A stretch of 64,000 bases of DNA from Ianthella basta (Eukaryota; Porifera; Demospongiae; Verongiida; Ianthellidae). A program made the translations under genes and the position numbers. This document shows positions 38,293 to 50,400 of the stretch, piece by piece; within the stretch, counting starts at the first letter, position 1; every line of letters starts with the position of its first letter. The DNA lies in the NCBI GenBank assembly GCA_964019415.1, contig OZ025871.1, positions 3,576,129 to 3,640,128 of the forward strand, written 5' to 3'. The notes under the pieces were generated by a model. It saw only the letters and a program-made list of their open reading frames with translations, was not told the DNA's origin and did not search any database.

Positions 38293-40583
38293 ATACAATT
38301 TACCGGATTACCTGACATTGGAGTATCCATTGATAGACCAATAATTACATTCTTCTACCTAGCTACACCACACACACTACTAGCTGATAATGCATGACCA
38401 TGCCATGGAAAAAAGCTTGCACAAGAAAAAGCTAGTGCAAGGAGCAGAAGCAAGTGGACAGTGCATGCACATGTGCTGCACTCACGGGAAGGGGGCAGCA
38501 AGCAAGGAGGTTGGTTGACACTACATCTATATGATCAAAGCTTTGCAGGAAGGTTGGATTGAACTATGGCTAAGCGAGTAATGCTATAATTTTAAATCAG
38601 TAATTCGGAGCAGCAGCGAATATTGCTACTGATCTTCATGAGACATCAAGATGGGGTAGTAAAACGCTGGCCCATACCTAAGTCTCGCTCGAAGGCGTTT
38701 CGACTATCCACAGGCTCACAACTCACTCTTGTGCTCCAGCGAGGTGTGTCTGCAGAAAGCAAAGTAGAATGCAAGCGCCGAAGAAGCACTCGACTATTCT
38801 CGCCATCCTCTCTTTTCGCTCCAGCGACGCAGGAAGTAAACAAATTGCGGTGTACGAACACAAAAGTCTGCTTTCTGCGCTGGCCCACTCTAGATCTGAC
38901 GTAGCCGCTGGCTGTAAAGGACTGCGGTGGTGATGATCCTATGCGAAACTTCTAGTATGATCACAGTTCTGGTGAGATAGCGTTTCGAATCCAGTTATAA
39001 CGGGCTAAAGGTGGCTAACACGTCTACGTCATAGCCATTAATTAATATTGGCGGGATATGCCTGTCTCTTGGGCATGGTTGGTTTCTATGCGTCGGTTGC
39101 TGGCGTCCGTCAGCTGAACTTCTCCTAGACCACTGCGCACCGTTGCATTGTCACCTCGCGCTCCTGGCAACCATTAGCAAAGATGGCGTCGTTATCCGGA
39201 AAACATGCTACCGCAACGGCATTTCCGCAATTCCCTCCGCAGGGGCGTAGTGCGTGGCTGTTTTCGCGTCACAGCCGAATTGAATGGAGGTAGGCCGAAG
39301 TGCTGCATCTGGAATCTCGTCGGTTTCACTTCGCAGAACGCTAAACGCTCCTAAGAATACGGAACGCGTATACTCGGGCTTAGCTCCATTATATATAGGA
39401 TGGCTTCTGACGCTTCTGTGTGTAATCATGTCTTGTAAATATGTATGCCGCCAGCAGGCTCGTAGGCTGGGTGGTTGAGGGGGTTCAGAAGAACCCCCCC
39501 ACAGCACTGGATAAGTTCCCACTGAAAACTCTACATTATAGTCCCATAAACTTATCATTTTATGTTAGCTTCTAATACCTAGGCCTGTATGTAGTAATAG
39601 CTCAACTGAACACTGCTCAGCAGCACTCATAGTATTGCACTGTGTTTCACTTTGGCTGGACAAGAACTTCCCATTTTCTGACCAGGCTACGGGCCTGACC
39701 TGCGGGTTTCAGGGATGACTGCTAACTGCAGGGCATGAGCCATGGGAGCCACCTGCAGTGAACTACATAACATGACTTCAAATCCATGACTAGACCAGGT
39801 GTGTGCACTGCATGGGAAACTAGCTGCCGCATCAATTAGTCTAGCTCTCCTCTGTCACGCAGTTAATGACCTTGGGAGAATCACTCTCAGCGCTCATTGT
39901 ATGTAAGTAAGAGCCATTCTCCATCATGTGTGCATGATGGAATGTGTCACAGCATGTGCAGTAGCTAGCTATACATGTACATGCATAGGACGTAGCTAAT
40001 CTCTTAGTCACCACTCAGCTAGCTAGCTAAATGTATTATTATATGCATTTACATTCTGACACACTTTCTAATATTACCCATTAAGAGTACCACATTACAT
40101 TTTAATTATCTGAGAACTAAGGTATAATGACATGTGCTTATTTGGACTTGCAGCATAGCATAGAGCGAGCTGTACAAGTAGCCATCCAGTCTTTGCCTGT
40201 GAGTTGGTAGTTTCTATATGCATAGCTGTCAGCCTGAAAACTCCATTTGAATTACAGTCCCTTACACAGTTTACAATCAGTGTCCACAGTGTTGCAAGTG
40301 AATACAGTGGAATAATTATGTAATGTACATAACTCGGGAAGAGGCTTAGGAGGCTATAGCTAGCTCTGTGTATAGCACAGACTGGGCTTAGCATGCAATG
40401 ATTGTCCACACCATATGTTTGGCCATGCAGGTACTAATAATACTAGTTGGGCTAAAGCACATCAAAACCAGAGGATATGCAGCAACTTTCGAATTTGGTG
40501 CAGCACAGAAGGAACAGTCTGTCCACTCCCACCATGCATAATTACATGCACCAGCACAAGTTGCTGATCTCCAGGGCAACCAT
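38293..40583. other. Upstream region of gene B
   Basis: Shared with 62117-63857. The most CpG-rich part, 38670-38960, is almost unchanged in copy C (62510-62790) and could be a promoter or 5' untranslated exon; no coding frame is supported. Contains the 357-bp insertion 39043-39399. Confidence 0.45.
39043..39399. mobile_element. 357-bp insertion of a short dispersed repeat (copy 1)
   Basis: Copy C joins CATTAAT directly to ATGGCTTCTGACG; copy 1 has 357 extra bases between them. The right 150 bases (from GCGTGGCTGTTTTCGCGTCA to CCATTATATATAGG) recur at 43562-43709. The ATATATAGGA end is repeated at the second site, like the short tandem tails of some LINE-mobilised SINEs; the class is unproven. 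Confidence 0.7.
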
Positions 40584-40921
40584 CACCAGTGCAAGTAGAG
40601 TGTTTAGGTTAGTTGATGGAAGGAAAATGCCACCAGTGTAAGCTGCAGGTCAGGGAGACCGAGCACCAGCATTAAACGGCATGCAGAGGGGAACCACCAG
40701 AATACGACTGTTGGTGCTAGTTGATGGAAGAAGAAACACCACCAGGGCAAGTTGCTGCAGTCAAGGGAACCAGTCACCAGCAGCGATCAGTGCAAGTCAG
40801 GACAAGATACAGCAACAACATGCAACTTGCAGATGGGCACTCGTGTAAGTTGCATGTTGTTGCTGTATCCTGCTCCAGCTTGCGCTAATCAATACTGGCA
40901 TACACTCTACTTGCACTGGTG
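40584..40921. mobile_element. 338-bp element with perfect 20-bp inverted ends
   Basis: CACCAGTGCAAGTAGAGTGT at 40584-40603 has its exact inverse at 40902-40921. Inside are two diverged direct units (GTTGATGGAAG...CACCAG) and a hairpin (CAGCAACAACATGCAACTT and inverse, about 40808-40868). The left part is also in copy C (from 63855), cut by the window end. Confidence 0.78.
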
Positions 40922-41121
40922 GTCATATACGTATACATTCTCATGTCTTAACCAGTGGTATTCATATAAATTTTCTTCACACTGTATGAAATGTAATCAA
41001 TAACAAACATGAAGTGCAAACACAAATACACCAATTACATAGTAATTCATATAATACTACTATATTACTCGTTCAAATCACACAATGGCAGTTTGGTTTT
41101 TTGTTTAGAATAGAATAGAGT

Positions 41122-41345
41122 TTAGAAAACCTGCACACGCTTGTTCCCACAATCAGCTACATACACCAGCCCATTGTTATCAATACATATCCCCAAAGGC
41201 TCATCAAACTTTCCCAGTTCAGAGCCTTAATTTCTGTCCAAATTCATGAACCAATTCCCCTTCCAATGTACACACCATTACGGTGTGGGACCAGCGTGAA
41301 GTCATCAACAAATGATTGTCACCAGTGGCAGGACAAAGCCAAAGT
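41122..41345 (-). pseudogene. NHL-repeat protein fragment, frameshifted
   Basis: Read leftwards, one frame gives SHTVMVCTLEGELVHEFGQK and the next frame continues GSELGKFDEPLGICIDNNGL, VYVADCGNKRVQVF and a stop (41124-41122). These are two consecutive NHL beta-propeller repeats, as at the C-terminus of TRIM-NHL-type proteins. A one-base shift between them and no open frame further upstream make it a dead fragment. Confidence 0.75.
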
Positions 41346-41637
41346 TGGGCAGTAATGGCACTGATAATCAGATATAACTACGACATCGATATTGTACAAC
41401 TTCAGCACCTAAACAGGTCTGACCCTACTGCTAACCAGGGACTGACTTGGTTTGTTAATTTGGGTTCAACTTGCACACTAACAAGGGTATAACTCATCAG
41501 AATCTGCTGTGATAACCTTGCATCGCATACATAATATAATTACTACAATTCCTATACTATTACTATTTTCCAATTGTTCCAATTGCCACACCAATTGTTG
41601 CATATTAATTATTACTAGAAATAATGAAAATAATAAT

Positions 41638-41877
41638 AATAATAAAATTTTTCTACAAAAATAGTAAGGATGTAGGGATGGCATAAAAAGGACAAAATCT
41701 AGTAAATGTTGCTACACAATGAAGCATTAACAATGGTCCCTACATGCAAGAATGTAGCACCATCCTTGAATGTAGGGACCATTGTTAATGCTTCATTGTG
41801 TAGCAACATTTACTAGATTATGTCCTTTCTATGCCATCCCTACATCCTTACTATTTTTGTAGAAAAATTTTATTATT
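41638..41877. repeat. 240-bp near-perfect palindrome (foldback MITE)
   Basis: Arms of about 108 bases (41638-41745 and 41770-41877) are almost perfect inverse copies around a 24-base loop that itself pairs in part. The arms contain GGATGTAGGGATGG, the terminal motif of the MITEs at 12483 and 13753, so it is probably a foldback member of that family. Confidence 0.85.
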
Positions 41878-42169
41878 TGCAGTTTCTATACTTTTTATAG
41901 TGTGTAGCTAAGCTGTAGCTACATTCTAACCCACAACCATAGGGCATTGGTGCAGATGTTAGACCTTATTTCTGTGATACTGGATCTCAAGATGTGGGCT
42001 AGCACAAGCTTCTCCGCTAACCTGCCGAAAAGAATACGGAAAAGATGAGAAAATGGCAGGGAAATGCGCGACCGTGAATGTCCTTCAAACGGCGCGCAAG
42101 CTACCTTTGGCCAGGGCTAGCAACATACGCACCTCCAATTGGACATACGACGGCGTTGCTAGGCTATTG

Positions 42170-42620
42170 AACTAAATCTGAAGGAGGATTAGGCAAACCA
42201 ATGTAGCCATAGTGTTCATTAAGTCATGTTAAAATGGCATCTCTCACGTAGCAACGTCTATCGAAGGCCCAGAACCCTCACTTGTGAAACTTGTTTGCGG
42301 AGGTTTCTAACCTACAAAGGAATACAGCCAGTTTGAGGATGAATTAAACTGTGGCAAAGGTATCCTTCTACTCATTCTGGTTCATTCGCTACTGCTGTCA
42401 AAGAAGAAGAATAAAAAGAATAAGAAGAATAAGAAGAAGACAAAACAGGGAAAATGTCAAGGTTGTTTTCTGCCAGAGCGCGTGCTTTTGCTGGGAAGTA
42501 AGGTTAGTCCTACGTTGTATGCAACAGATGCTTCCTCTTGGGTAGCCTTCTTCGCCAGTTTTCAGCCCTAAACTGCAATAGGGCTACTCTTCGTTTTTAT
42601 TACAGCATACAAACAACCAC
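42170..42620 (-). repeat. Dispersed repeat, inverse relative of 11521-12000
   Basis: Holds GAAGAAGAATAAAAAGAATA near 42404 and CAGCATACAAACAACCACTG near 42605, the reverse complements of blocks in 11521-12000. Its right end GACATCCCTACAT again resembles the GATGTAGGGATG terminal motif. Confidence 0.6.
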
Positions 42621-42649
42621 TGACATCCCTACATAGACAGCAATACCGT

Positions 42650-43490
42650 GATAATGTTCCCCCAACACCATATTCTTCCAGCACTCTCCATTATGTCCAA
42701 ATCCACAAATGCCAAGTACACCAACTTGTCTTTTGCAATGGTCTTCTCCACAATCTGCCTCACTGCAAAGATATGATCATTACAGCCCCTACCTGCCCTA
42801 ATCCCTAGCTCCCTTGCTCATTCATTACTTTCTCTGCTGTTATCAACTTCACCCTGTCATTTAGCACTCTTGCATACACCTTACCAACCACACTCAGTAG
42901 GCTTGTCCCTCTGTAATTCGAGCATTCTAACCTGCTACCTTCTTATAGATGGGGATGATCCGCGCTTTTCTCCAGTCACTATGCGTACTCTCCATACCAT
43001 ATTGAACAACAATACCAACCATTTCACCGCCACTTCTCCTCCAGCGTTTAGCACCTCTAGCTACACCCCACACACCGGGTGCCTTCCTCAACTTTAACTT
43101 CTTCACTCCTCTTCTCACCTCCTCCAACATCATCTCTCAGTCATCATCTGCACTACCTCACTATATGGCATGTCCTGGCCAGACCCTTCCTTGTCCCCAA
43201 ACTGCTCTTTAAAATGCTCCTTCCATCTCTCAATAACATCTGCCTCATCTTCCAACACTTGGCTTTCTCATCATGGATGCTGTTCATACTGTTCTTTCTA
43301 CCATTGACTCTGGCATAACATCTCCGTGGGTTGGCACTCACATCCTTCTCAAGCTCTTATCCAGACTGAACCCATATGCCTCATTCTTAGCTCTTCTCAC
43401 CACCATCTTTGCCTCACTGTAATTCTTCTTAGCTTCTTCTGTGCCTAAGTTCAGTAACCTTCTGGCCATAACTTTTTGCATACCTATAAT
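42650..43490 (-). pseudogene. Degenerate LINE reverse transcriptase fragment
   Basis: Successive pieces in shifting frames read AKKNYSEAKMVVRRAKNEAY, EEVRRGVKKLKLRKAPG, DWRKARIIPIYKK, SVVGKVYARVLNDRVKLITA and GCNDHIFAVRQIVEKTIAKD followed by LVYLAFVDLD. These are the thumb-proximal region to RT domain A of a non-LTR element, of a lineage unlike the LINE at 22.55 kb. Many stops and shifts; the catalytic YxDD part is absent. Confidence 0.82.
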
Positions 43491-43561
43491 TATACATACT
43501 AGACGGCGCTATGACGCACCGATGAAGGCTACCCGGCGCCGGCATGTCCACGCCAGCACAC

Positions 43562-43723
43562 GCGTGGCTGTTTTCGCGTCACGGCTGAATCGAATGGAGG
43601 TAGGCCGAAGTGCTGTATAAGGAAGCTCGTTGTTTTCGTGTCGCAAAACGCTAAACGCTCCTAAGAATACGGAACACGGATACTTGGGCTTAGTTCCATT
43701 ATATATAGGATATATATAGGATT
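43562..43723. mobile_element. Short dispersed repeat at the duplication junction (copy 2)
   Basis: GCGTGGCTGTTTTCGCGTCA through CCATTATATATAGGA matches 39250-39400 with about 15 percent difference by eye. The tail is TATATATAGGAT twice, and duplicated sequence begins at once after it (43724). Confidence 0.75.
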
Positions 43724-43838
43724 TGAGTGAGATGTATAGTTCAATACTACATACACACATTCAAGTAAGCACACTGCTAATGCAAAATTACAGAAATTAT
43801 GTCAAAATTAAAGTAATGTGTGTACTCTGAATTCACAT

Positions 43839-44400
43839 TCAAGATTCCATTCCAGGGCCGCTGCTTCCAGCCACCAAAGTGTCCGAAGTGTGCATTATTT
43901 CATATTCACTGCTCACTGTTTCCAGCGGATGCACACCGAGCTCTCCTACTACTGCCTCCTTTGGGGCCTCCTTGTTACTCTTTGGTACATCATAAGGGAA
44001 CTCAGTCCCTGTTGGCGTATCATATAGAGGCTGGTCCCCCTTTGCAGGAGAAGTGTTGTAGTAGACCTGTCTTCCATTGGGGGAGACATGTACTGTGTCG
44101 GGGGCAATACCATCAACGTACATGTCCTCTTCACAGATGCTTCCATCTTCATCTTTGATGCATCCCTCTGAGTCATGCACAATTGGAGAAGCACCACTGT
44201 GTTCTGCATTGGCGCCGTGTGGACCAAAGGTGTAAGGATTCTCATATTTTATAGATGCTGCTTCAGCTTCCAGGCCTTTTTCATCATCAGAAGCTGCCAT
44301 CTTATCAAATGGAATCTCTTCATAAAGTGGATCAACAGTATATTCCACATTCGGCATTTCATCAGAATTCGCCGCAGCAGTAGCCTTCACCTTCTTATAC
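43839..44400 (-). CDS. Gene C exon 22: tyrosine-rich cytoplasmic tail and stop
   Basis: This 562-bp last exon starts YKKVKATAAANSDEMPNVEY and ends GPGMES. It keeps [23 protein letters not shown] and SEYEIMH. Compared with B it lacks the NPYEMP tyrosine but has YENPYTF and VYYN, so the number of possible docking sites shifts while the core four stay. Acceptor GTTCAG. Confidence 0.87.
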
Positions 44401-47400
44401 CTGAACAACAAGAACAATCCAATCATGTAAACACATCTGACATCTACCTGTAATTTCATTGCATACATGTATGTATTGTATGTACATACATAGCTATAGG
44501 AGGACAGATAAATGAAGCTGTCTCTAATCCACACACATGCAAGACCACCAAGCCTGCAATGTGATCTCCCGAGCTGGTTACATTAAGCAACTGATCAGCT
44601 TTGCAGGAATGCAATGCATCATACAGAGCCCAGAGACCACAGAACACAAGCATGATCCAAAACACATCTAGGAAGATAACACAATCATAGGAGATGTACG
44701 TATGTATCTACTGTACCCCACCACAGGCAGTGTGGGGTGTTGTAATTGTTATCAGGCTGGCTAATTATAAATCATCACTACCAACACAAAATATGCACAT
44801 GTTGCATGGTAGGCATTGCCTTGATAGTGAACAGGGACTGACTGTGTTACAAGTGAACTAACCGTCGCACACAGCAGATGCAACAGAGTATTGTGCACAT
44901 AAAGATCACTCCTACGATGACAATGATGCCTCCAATCACACCATACTGTGCAGCCTGCAGTATACCAATACTAGAACCTGTTGTAACTGCAATGGAGTCC
45001 GGACCACCTGAAAAGTGCACAGATTGTACAAGTGTCACAATGATGTCACTACATAAGTATGCATGCATGTTCAGACATTAGCTGCCTGTGTACCTATGGT
45101 GAAGCTGGTACGTAATACAACCACACCATTCTAGCACAAGGGTCTCTACCAATGTACTGTGTTTTGACCTTGTACCGTATGTACATATACACAATGTCAT
45201 ACTGTATGTGTAGCCAAACAAGACATGTACATTATTGGTACATAGAATATAATTGGGTCGAGCCTGAGCGAGCCTGAGCGAGCCCCACTCTGGCGTGGAG
45301 TGTAGGCGGAAGTCTCTGTTTTATTATTATTATGTATAGATGGTACGACCGTTTTGGCCCCCGGGGCTGATTTCGTCTAGGTCATAGCCCCAAGCATAAG
45401 ACGTCTATGCCCCAAGCCGAGTCTCTTTGCCAGTGTAGAAGAACGGCTGCATGCCATTCGTTTGCCAGCCGCGCACACTCCAAAACAAAGATGCCTTACC
45501 AACCGTGCAGACTTCGAAACAAAGATGCCTTAGCAACCACACACACCCTGTTGGAACGTCGCTCGCACTCACGACGCTATGTCAAGGACACTCTCCCCTA
45601 CCTTTGTTGTTGTAGCTATGGGAAAGCAGCGGGTCTCCACGTCAGTTAGGTTGCCGATTTTTGATACACGGCTTTTGCGTGAACTTCATTCTCAGGCGGC
45701 TACAGTCAACGTTTCACTGGAGGGACAGCACACTCCAACCAATGTTCTAGCCAGGGACCAGATCCCTTCAGTGATCTGGTCCCTGAAGAAGTTGGCTGCA
45801 GCAAGTTCCCTTCGAGCAGGCTGCTCATCTAGTGCATTCATGCTGATGCAATGACGTTGTCAGTATATTTGTGGGCATGGGTAAGTAGTCCGTCTGCCCC
45901 ACTCCATGATATCACCTTGCATGTTGCCATGGTGTCTAGCACATTATGCCGAGGAAGACAGTCAGAGAGTCACCATCTTGCCCACCATTTACATTAAAGG
46001 GTGTACCCATTAACATACTAGAGGAAAACTGGTATCAACGCAGTAACTTGCTGTCTTATGCTCTGCGCATTTGGCACTCATGTGGAGGTGTGTCCGTCCT
46101 CAGTAGGGCCGTGTATAATTTTCGGACCAGAACGGACCGACTGGACCGGACCAATACATTAAGTAGGGGCCTGTGCGGTCGATCAAAAAGCTGCTACTCA
46201 CACTTTCGCCCTTTGTATTGACTTGTCTTGCTCTCCATTGGTTTTCTTTGCGCTTGGAAAGACTCCCCAGTAAATTAGCGTGCTGTTCGGCTTGTGACAG
46301 GATGTTTATACATAAAATAGTAAAATTAATGTCAGTTAGCCGAATGGTGCTCTAACTTACTGGTCCCATCTGGAGAGTCATACCAAGCACAGAGAAAGCC
46401 AACCTAGTGCAGACAAGTCGATACAAAGAGCGAAAGTGTGAGTAGCAGCTTTCTGATGGACCGCACAGGCCCGTATCTTATGTATTGGTCTGGTCCGGTC
46501 GGTCCGTTTTGGTCCGAAAATTATACCCGACCCTCAGTAGGTCTATCCACATTTCCTAACCTGTTTCATTCACCTACACCCATTATGCATGTGTGCTCCA
46601 TTCCTGTCATCGCCCACTCTCTAGGCCACAATCACTGCAAGAGTACATGATGCTCGCTCAGGCTCGCCCCAGAATGCTTGCATTCACCTAGTAAGTATTA
46701 TAACATCCGCTTCAATCACTACTTAGCCTATCACTGACACAACAGACTCAAAGCACACTTACACACTGGATTGTTTTCATCCACTTTCCCTGTAGTGGGA
46801 CAGAAACAGAGATATTTGAGTAACTTGGTCTATTACGAAAACACTCTCAAATCTGCACCTCAGTACAACATACTGTACCTTCAGCATCTCCTACCCTTCT
46901 TGAGGTTCGTATCCGTACTTGGTTCACCCGACCATGTCCAGCACTGTTACCAGCAGTGACTCCAATGGAGTAGGAAGCACCACAAGTGAGGTTGGTCACA
47001 TTAAATGTTAACAGTGGGTGGAGACCAGTGTGCACCACTTCCCCATCAACATATATCTGAAGAGGAAAGACACAACCATTCGTATTACATCCACAATACA
47101 TGGCACTCAGCACAACACATGCAATCACAATGCCATAACATACGTATATAGTTTTAATATGCAATCCAGCCAATCCAATCCAGCAATTATCTATGCAATA
47201 CAGTACACTGCCTGCATGGCTGGTGTACACACCAAGACACCTGACTCACAGGAAACTGCATTGTGATTTGACCCAGAATCTAACCTTTGCCATGAGCAAA
47301 TGTTTGTGGGCAGACCCACCTGTGGGTGCCTCCTACAGGTAACAGATGTTTCGAATGGGGTGTTGTAGCTGTTGACACAACGGCTTTGGTTGCAGGACCC

Positions 47401-50400
47401 ACACCCTTGCCCCAACGCTTAGTACACTCATCTGCCACCAGGGTTTATCGTAAAAATGGTGGTGTGACAGATGTGAGAAGGAGGCCTTGGCTTCCGGATC
47501 AGTATTGTACTATTTACATAAGTACTGTACATACTATACATTATACTATGGAAACGTAATAACACACTGCACAACTGTTGGGGGGGGGGGGGGGGGGGGG
47601 GATTGGATGGTACTGTATCTCACTGTGTGGGATACCTGGCTATGTGATGTCTGGAGTTACCACACCTAACCAGTCTGCTGTACTGACACACAAGTATGAT
47701 TGCCAGCAGTCATTGCACTATTGCGTTGCATGCACTGACAGTGATGCATTAGGAGCGTCCCTCTTCACCTGATAGTCGATAATGCTACCATAGGAGATGT
47801 CTGGTGGCAGCCACTGAATGACAACAAAACTTCCTCCAAATTCAGCTGTTGTCAGGTTGCGTACGAGGGAGGGTACTACAAGTGTGGGGCAGGTGCAAAC
47901 ACAGTAAGCACATCAAGAGCAGAGAATGCTACGTATGCATTGGTCATGAGAGACTAGGTAATTTGAAACACAATAATGAAACTAAGTTTGATGGTTCCAT
48001 GATCCCACACCACACATCACTACAGTATATATGCATTTGCTGTATACACAGATACAGCAAATGCTTGCTAATATCCAATATGCAAACTGACTTATTGACA
48101 GTCATTAATACAGTACAAGGACTCTCATTGACTCAAGCCACATTGTTAGCTGCAGTGTTGTGTGCAACATACCATCAGGAAGTGTCATATTAACTACTTT
48201 GTCTGTGAAGTCACTTCGTCCTGCTGGGTTAGCAAAGGCAACTACAAAGAAGTATTTTGTGTATGGTGTGAGACGCTCAATGGTGTGAACAACGACTTCA
48301 GACTCCTCAATGTTCATCTCATTGGCCTTCAATTTCTGTGTAGTTTCAACATTTTCGCCTTCGATGCCATACGTGACAATGTACTCTACAAGGGGGCCAT
48401 TCCTGTGGATGGCCATGGGGGGTGACCATGTGAGGTCCATGCTGTGTACACCAATGTTTAAGATTCTGAAGTTCAGAGGAGGTGAATCAGGAACTGCAGT
48501 ACGTGGGAAGGAGGTATACAGAGACATTGGAGAGCTACACACGGTGTGTACAAGAGTAGGCCAAGGGTTGTGTACAACTGCATAGATGAGCTGAATGACA
48601 TACGTAACTAAGTCCTTCACCTGCATGCAGTTGTAGTATGACACTAAGACAACACATACAGTAGCTATGTACATCTCAGAGCAGTTAGAACTGCATCCCA
48701 TGGCCACAGCTCAGCTACTGTATTATCAATATGGCTCATCTGATACATTATGCATTACGGTTCTATGCCCTACGTAAGGCACTACTGGTACAGTGTGTGG
48801 CAATCCCAAAAGTGACATATGTAGGTTGCTTAATTAGGGTAAGAGTTAGGGTTAATTCAATACTGATTATGAATAACTGTGGGTGCAGTCAATAGAGTGA
48901 TACATTGATGGAGCTTTCTGATGGCAAGGTCTCACCTGCTGGGGAGGTAGCCCGCTGAGTGGTGACCTCATCACTCTCTCCTATCTCATTCACTGCGGCT
49001 ACAGTAATCCTGTATGTCACACCTTCAAGCAGACCTTCCAGTTCCACTGCTGTTTCAGAGATATTCAAAGTGTACACTATGACCAGCACACCTGCAGGTG
49101 CAGTGGCTTCATATGTTAGTTTGTAACCAAGCAAGATGCCATTGGGAGATGAGGGTGGGTCCCATAGGACACGAATCTGATGTGCAGAGGTATTCAGAGC
49201 GGTGAGGTTCTCTGGAGCACCAGGAGCTACGTAAATGAGAATGGAAATACATTAAAGGAAGCAGTTGTATAGCTTTGACAAGTGTGATGACTACAATAGG
49301 AGGCACGCCCTATTGTGGTGGCTGGGAACGACCAAATAAGTATGACACACCTGCAGGGTGCAGACTCACCTGCGCTGAGTGTCTTAGTCTCTTGGAAGGT
49401 ACTGAATGGACCTGTTCCGTTTACATTCACTGCTGCCACTTGTACACTGTAGCCGGTGAATGGCTGTAAATTCTCCAAGCGATGCATCTGAACTAAACCT
49501 ATTGCTGTGTCTCTATTAGTCTCAGGTGCTTCATTCGCCTGCCAGTGTCTTAGGACATAGCCAGTGATGGGGCCATTACGGTCCACAAGTGGGGGTAGAG
49601 TCCAGTTGACAGATATTGAATAGGCACTTTGAGGTTGAAGGTGAACTGCACTGGGTGGTGCAGAGGGTGCTACAGGAGTGGACAGTATACTTGTGATACA
49701 GGCAAAGATAGGCACCTCATGTATCTGTTACGGAGCATTGCCACAGCTCTTAAAAGAGAACCTCATTTTTTTTCAGACAGATCTAACAGCATTCAATGGC
49801 TGCCATACACAAGTACACAAAACTAGTGATCATGTAACTACAGCCCTCTGCTTCACCTGCAGTGTATGTAGTCCCTGTTGACATAAGCTCTGGTCCAGGG
49901 CCAACCACAGTAATGGCCTTCACCCGTAGGTGGTACTGGACACCCTCGTGGAGACCGCTGAGCACCACAGAAGTCATGTTACTTGTCAGCTCTCCTTGGT
50001 GAGGGAGGTTTAGCTCAGGTACAGAGGTGAATGCAAGGATGTAGCGAAGGATAATGCCATTGGGGCTGGTGGGCGGATTCCAGGTGACATTCAACTCTGT
50101 GGAGGACACAGTTGTTACATTCAAACTTGAAATGGGTCCAGGAGCTGCAGGGAAGCGTAATAGCAGAAACAGCATTCAACCACAACACTGCAAACACTAT
50201 TATCACAATTGGCATTACATGACGCATAATAGTGTCAGTGGAGTCATCTGGTAAGACTATCAGGACAATGTTGTTTGACCATTTACGTATGAATCATCTC
50301 TATCTCACGCTTCAGTCCACTATGCTTCTACATAGTGTATTTTGTTTCATTTAACTTCATTTTTTATGAAACAAAATCAGATAACATAACACCACATGTA

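Larger units (their letters stand above)
10425..40731. repeat. Large direct duplication, copy 1 (gene B and flanks)
   Basis: From TGAGTGAGATGTATAG at 10425 onwards the sequence matches 43724 onwards, in the same orientation, through all of gene B and its 5' flank to at least 40731, where copy 2 reaches the window end. This copy is about 10 kb longer because of insertions at 11197-14313, 20511-21334, 21430-22110, 22550-27330, about 33618-33812, 36956-38094 and 39043-39399. Confidence 0.95.
40922..43561. other. Spacer between the two gene copies
   Basis: Not seen in copy 2 within the window. It is made of debris: NHL fragment, long palindrome, dispersed repeat and RT fragment. About 290 bases (41346-41637) and 290 bases (41878-42169) show nothing recognisable. 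Confidence 0.6.

Noticed and set aside
48835-48865. TTAGGG-like units suggesting telomeric repeat
   Set aside because: Only two scattered units in an intron; chance.
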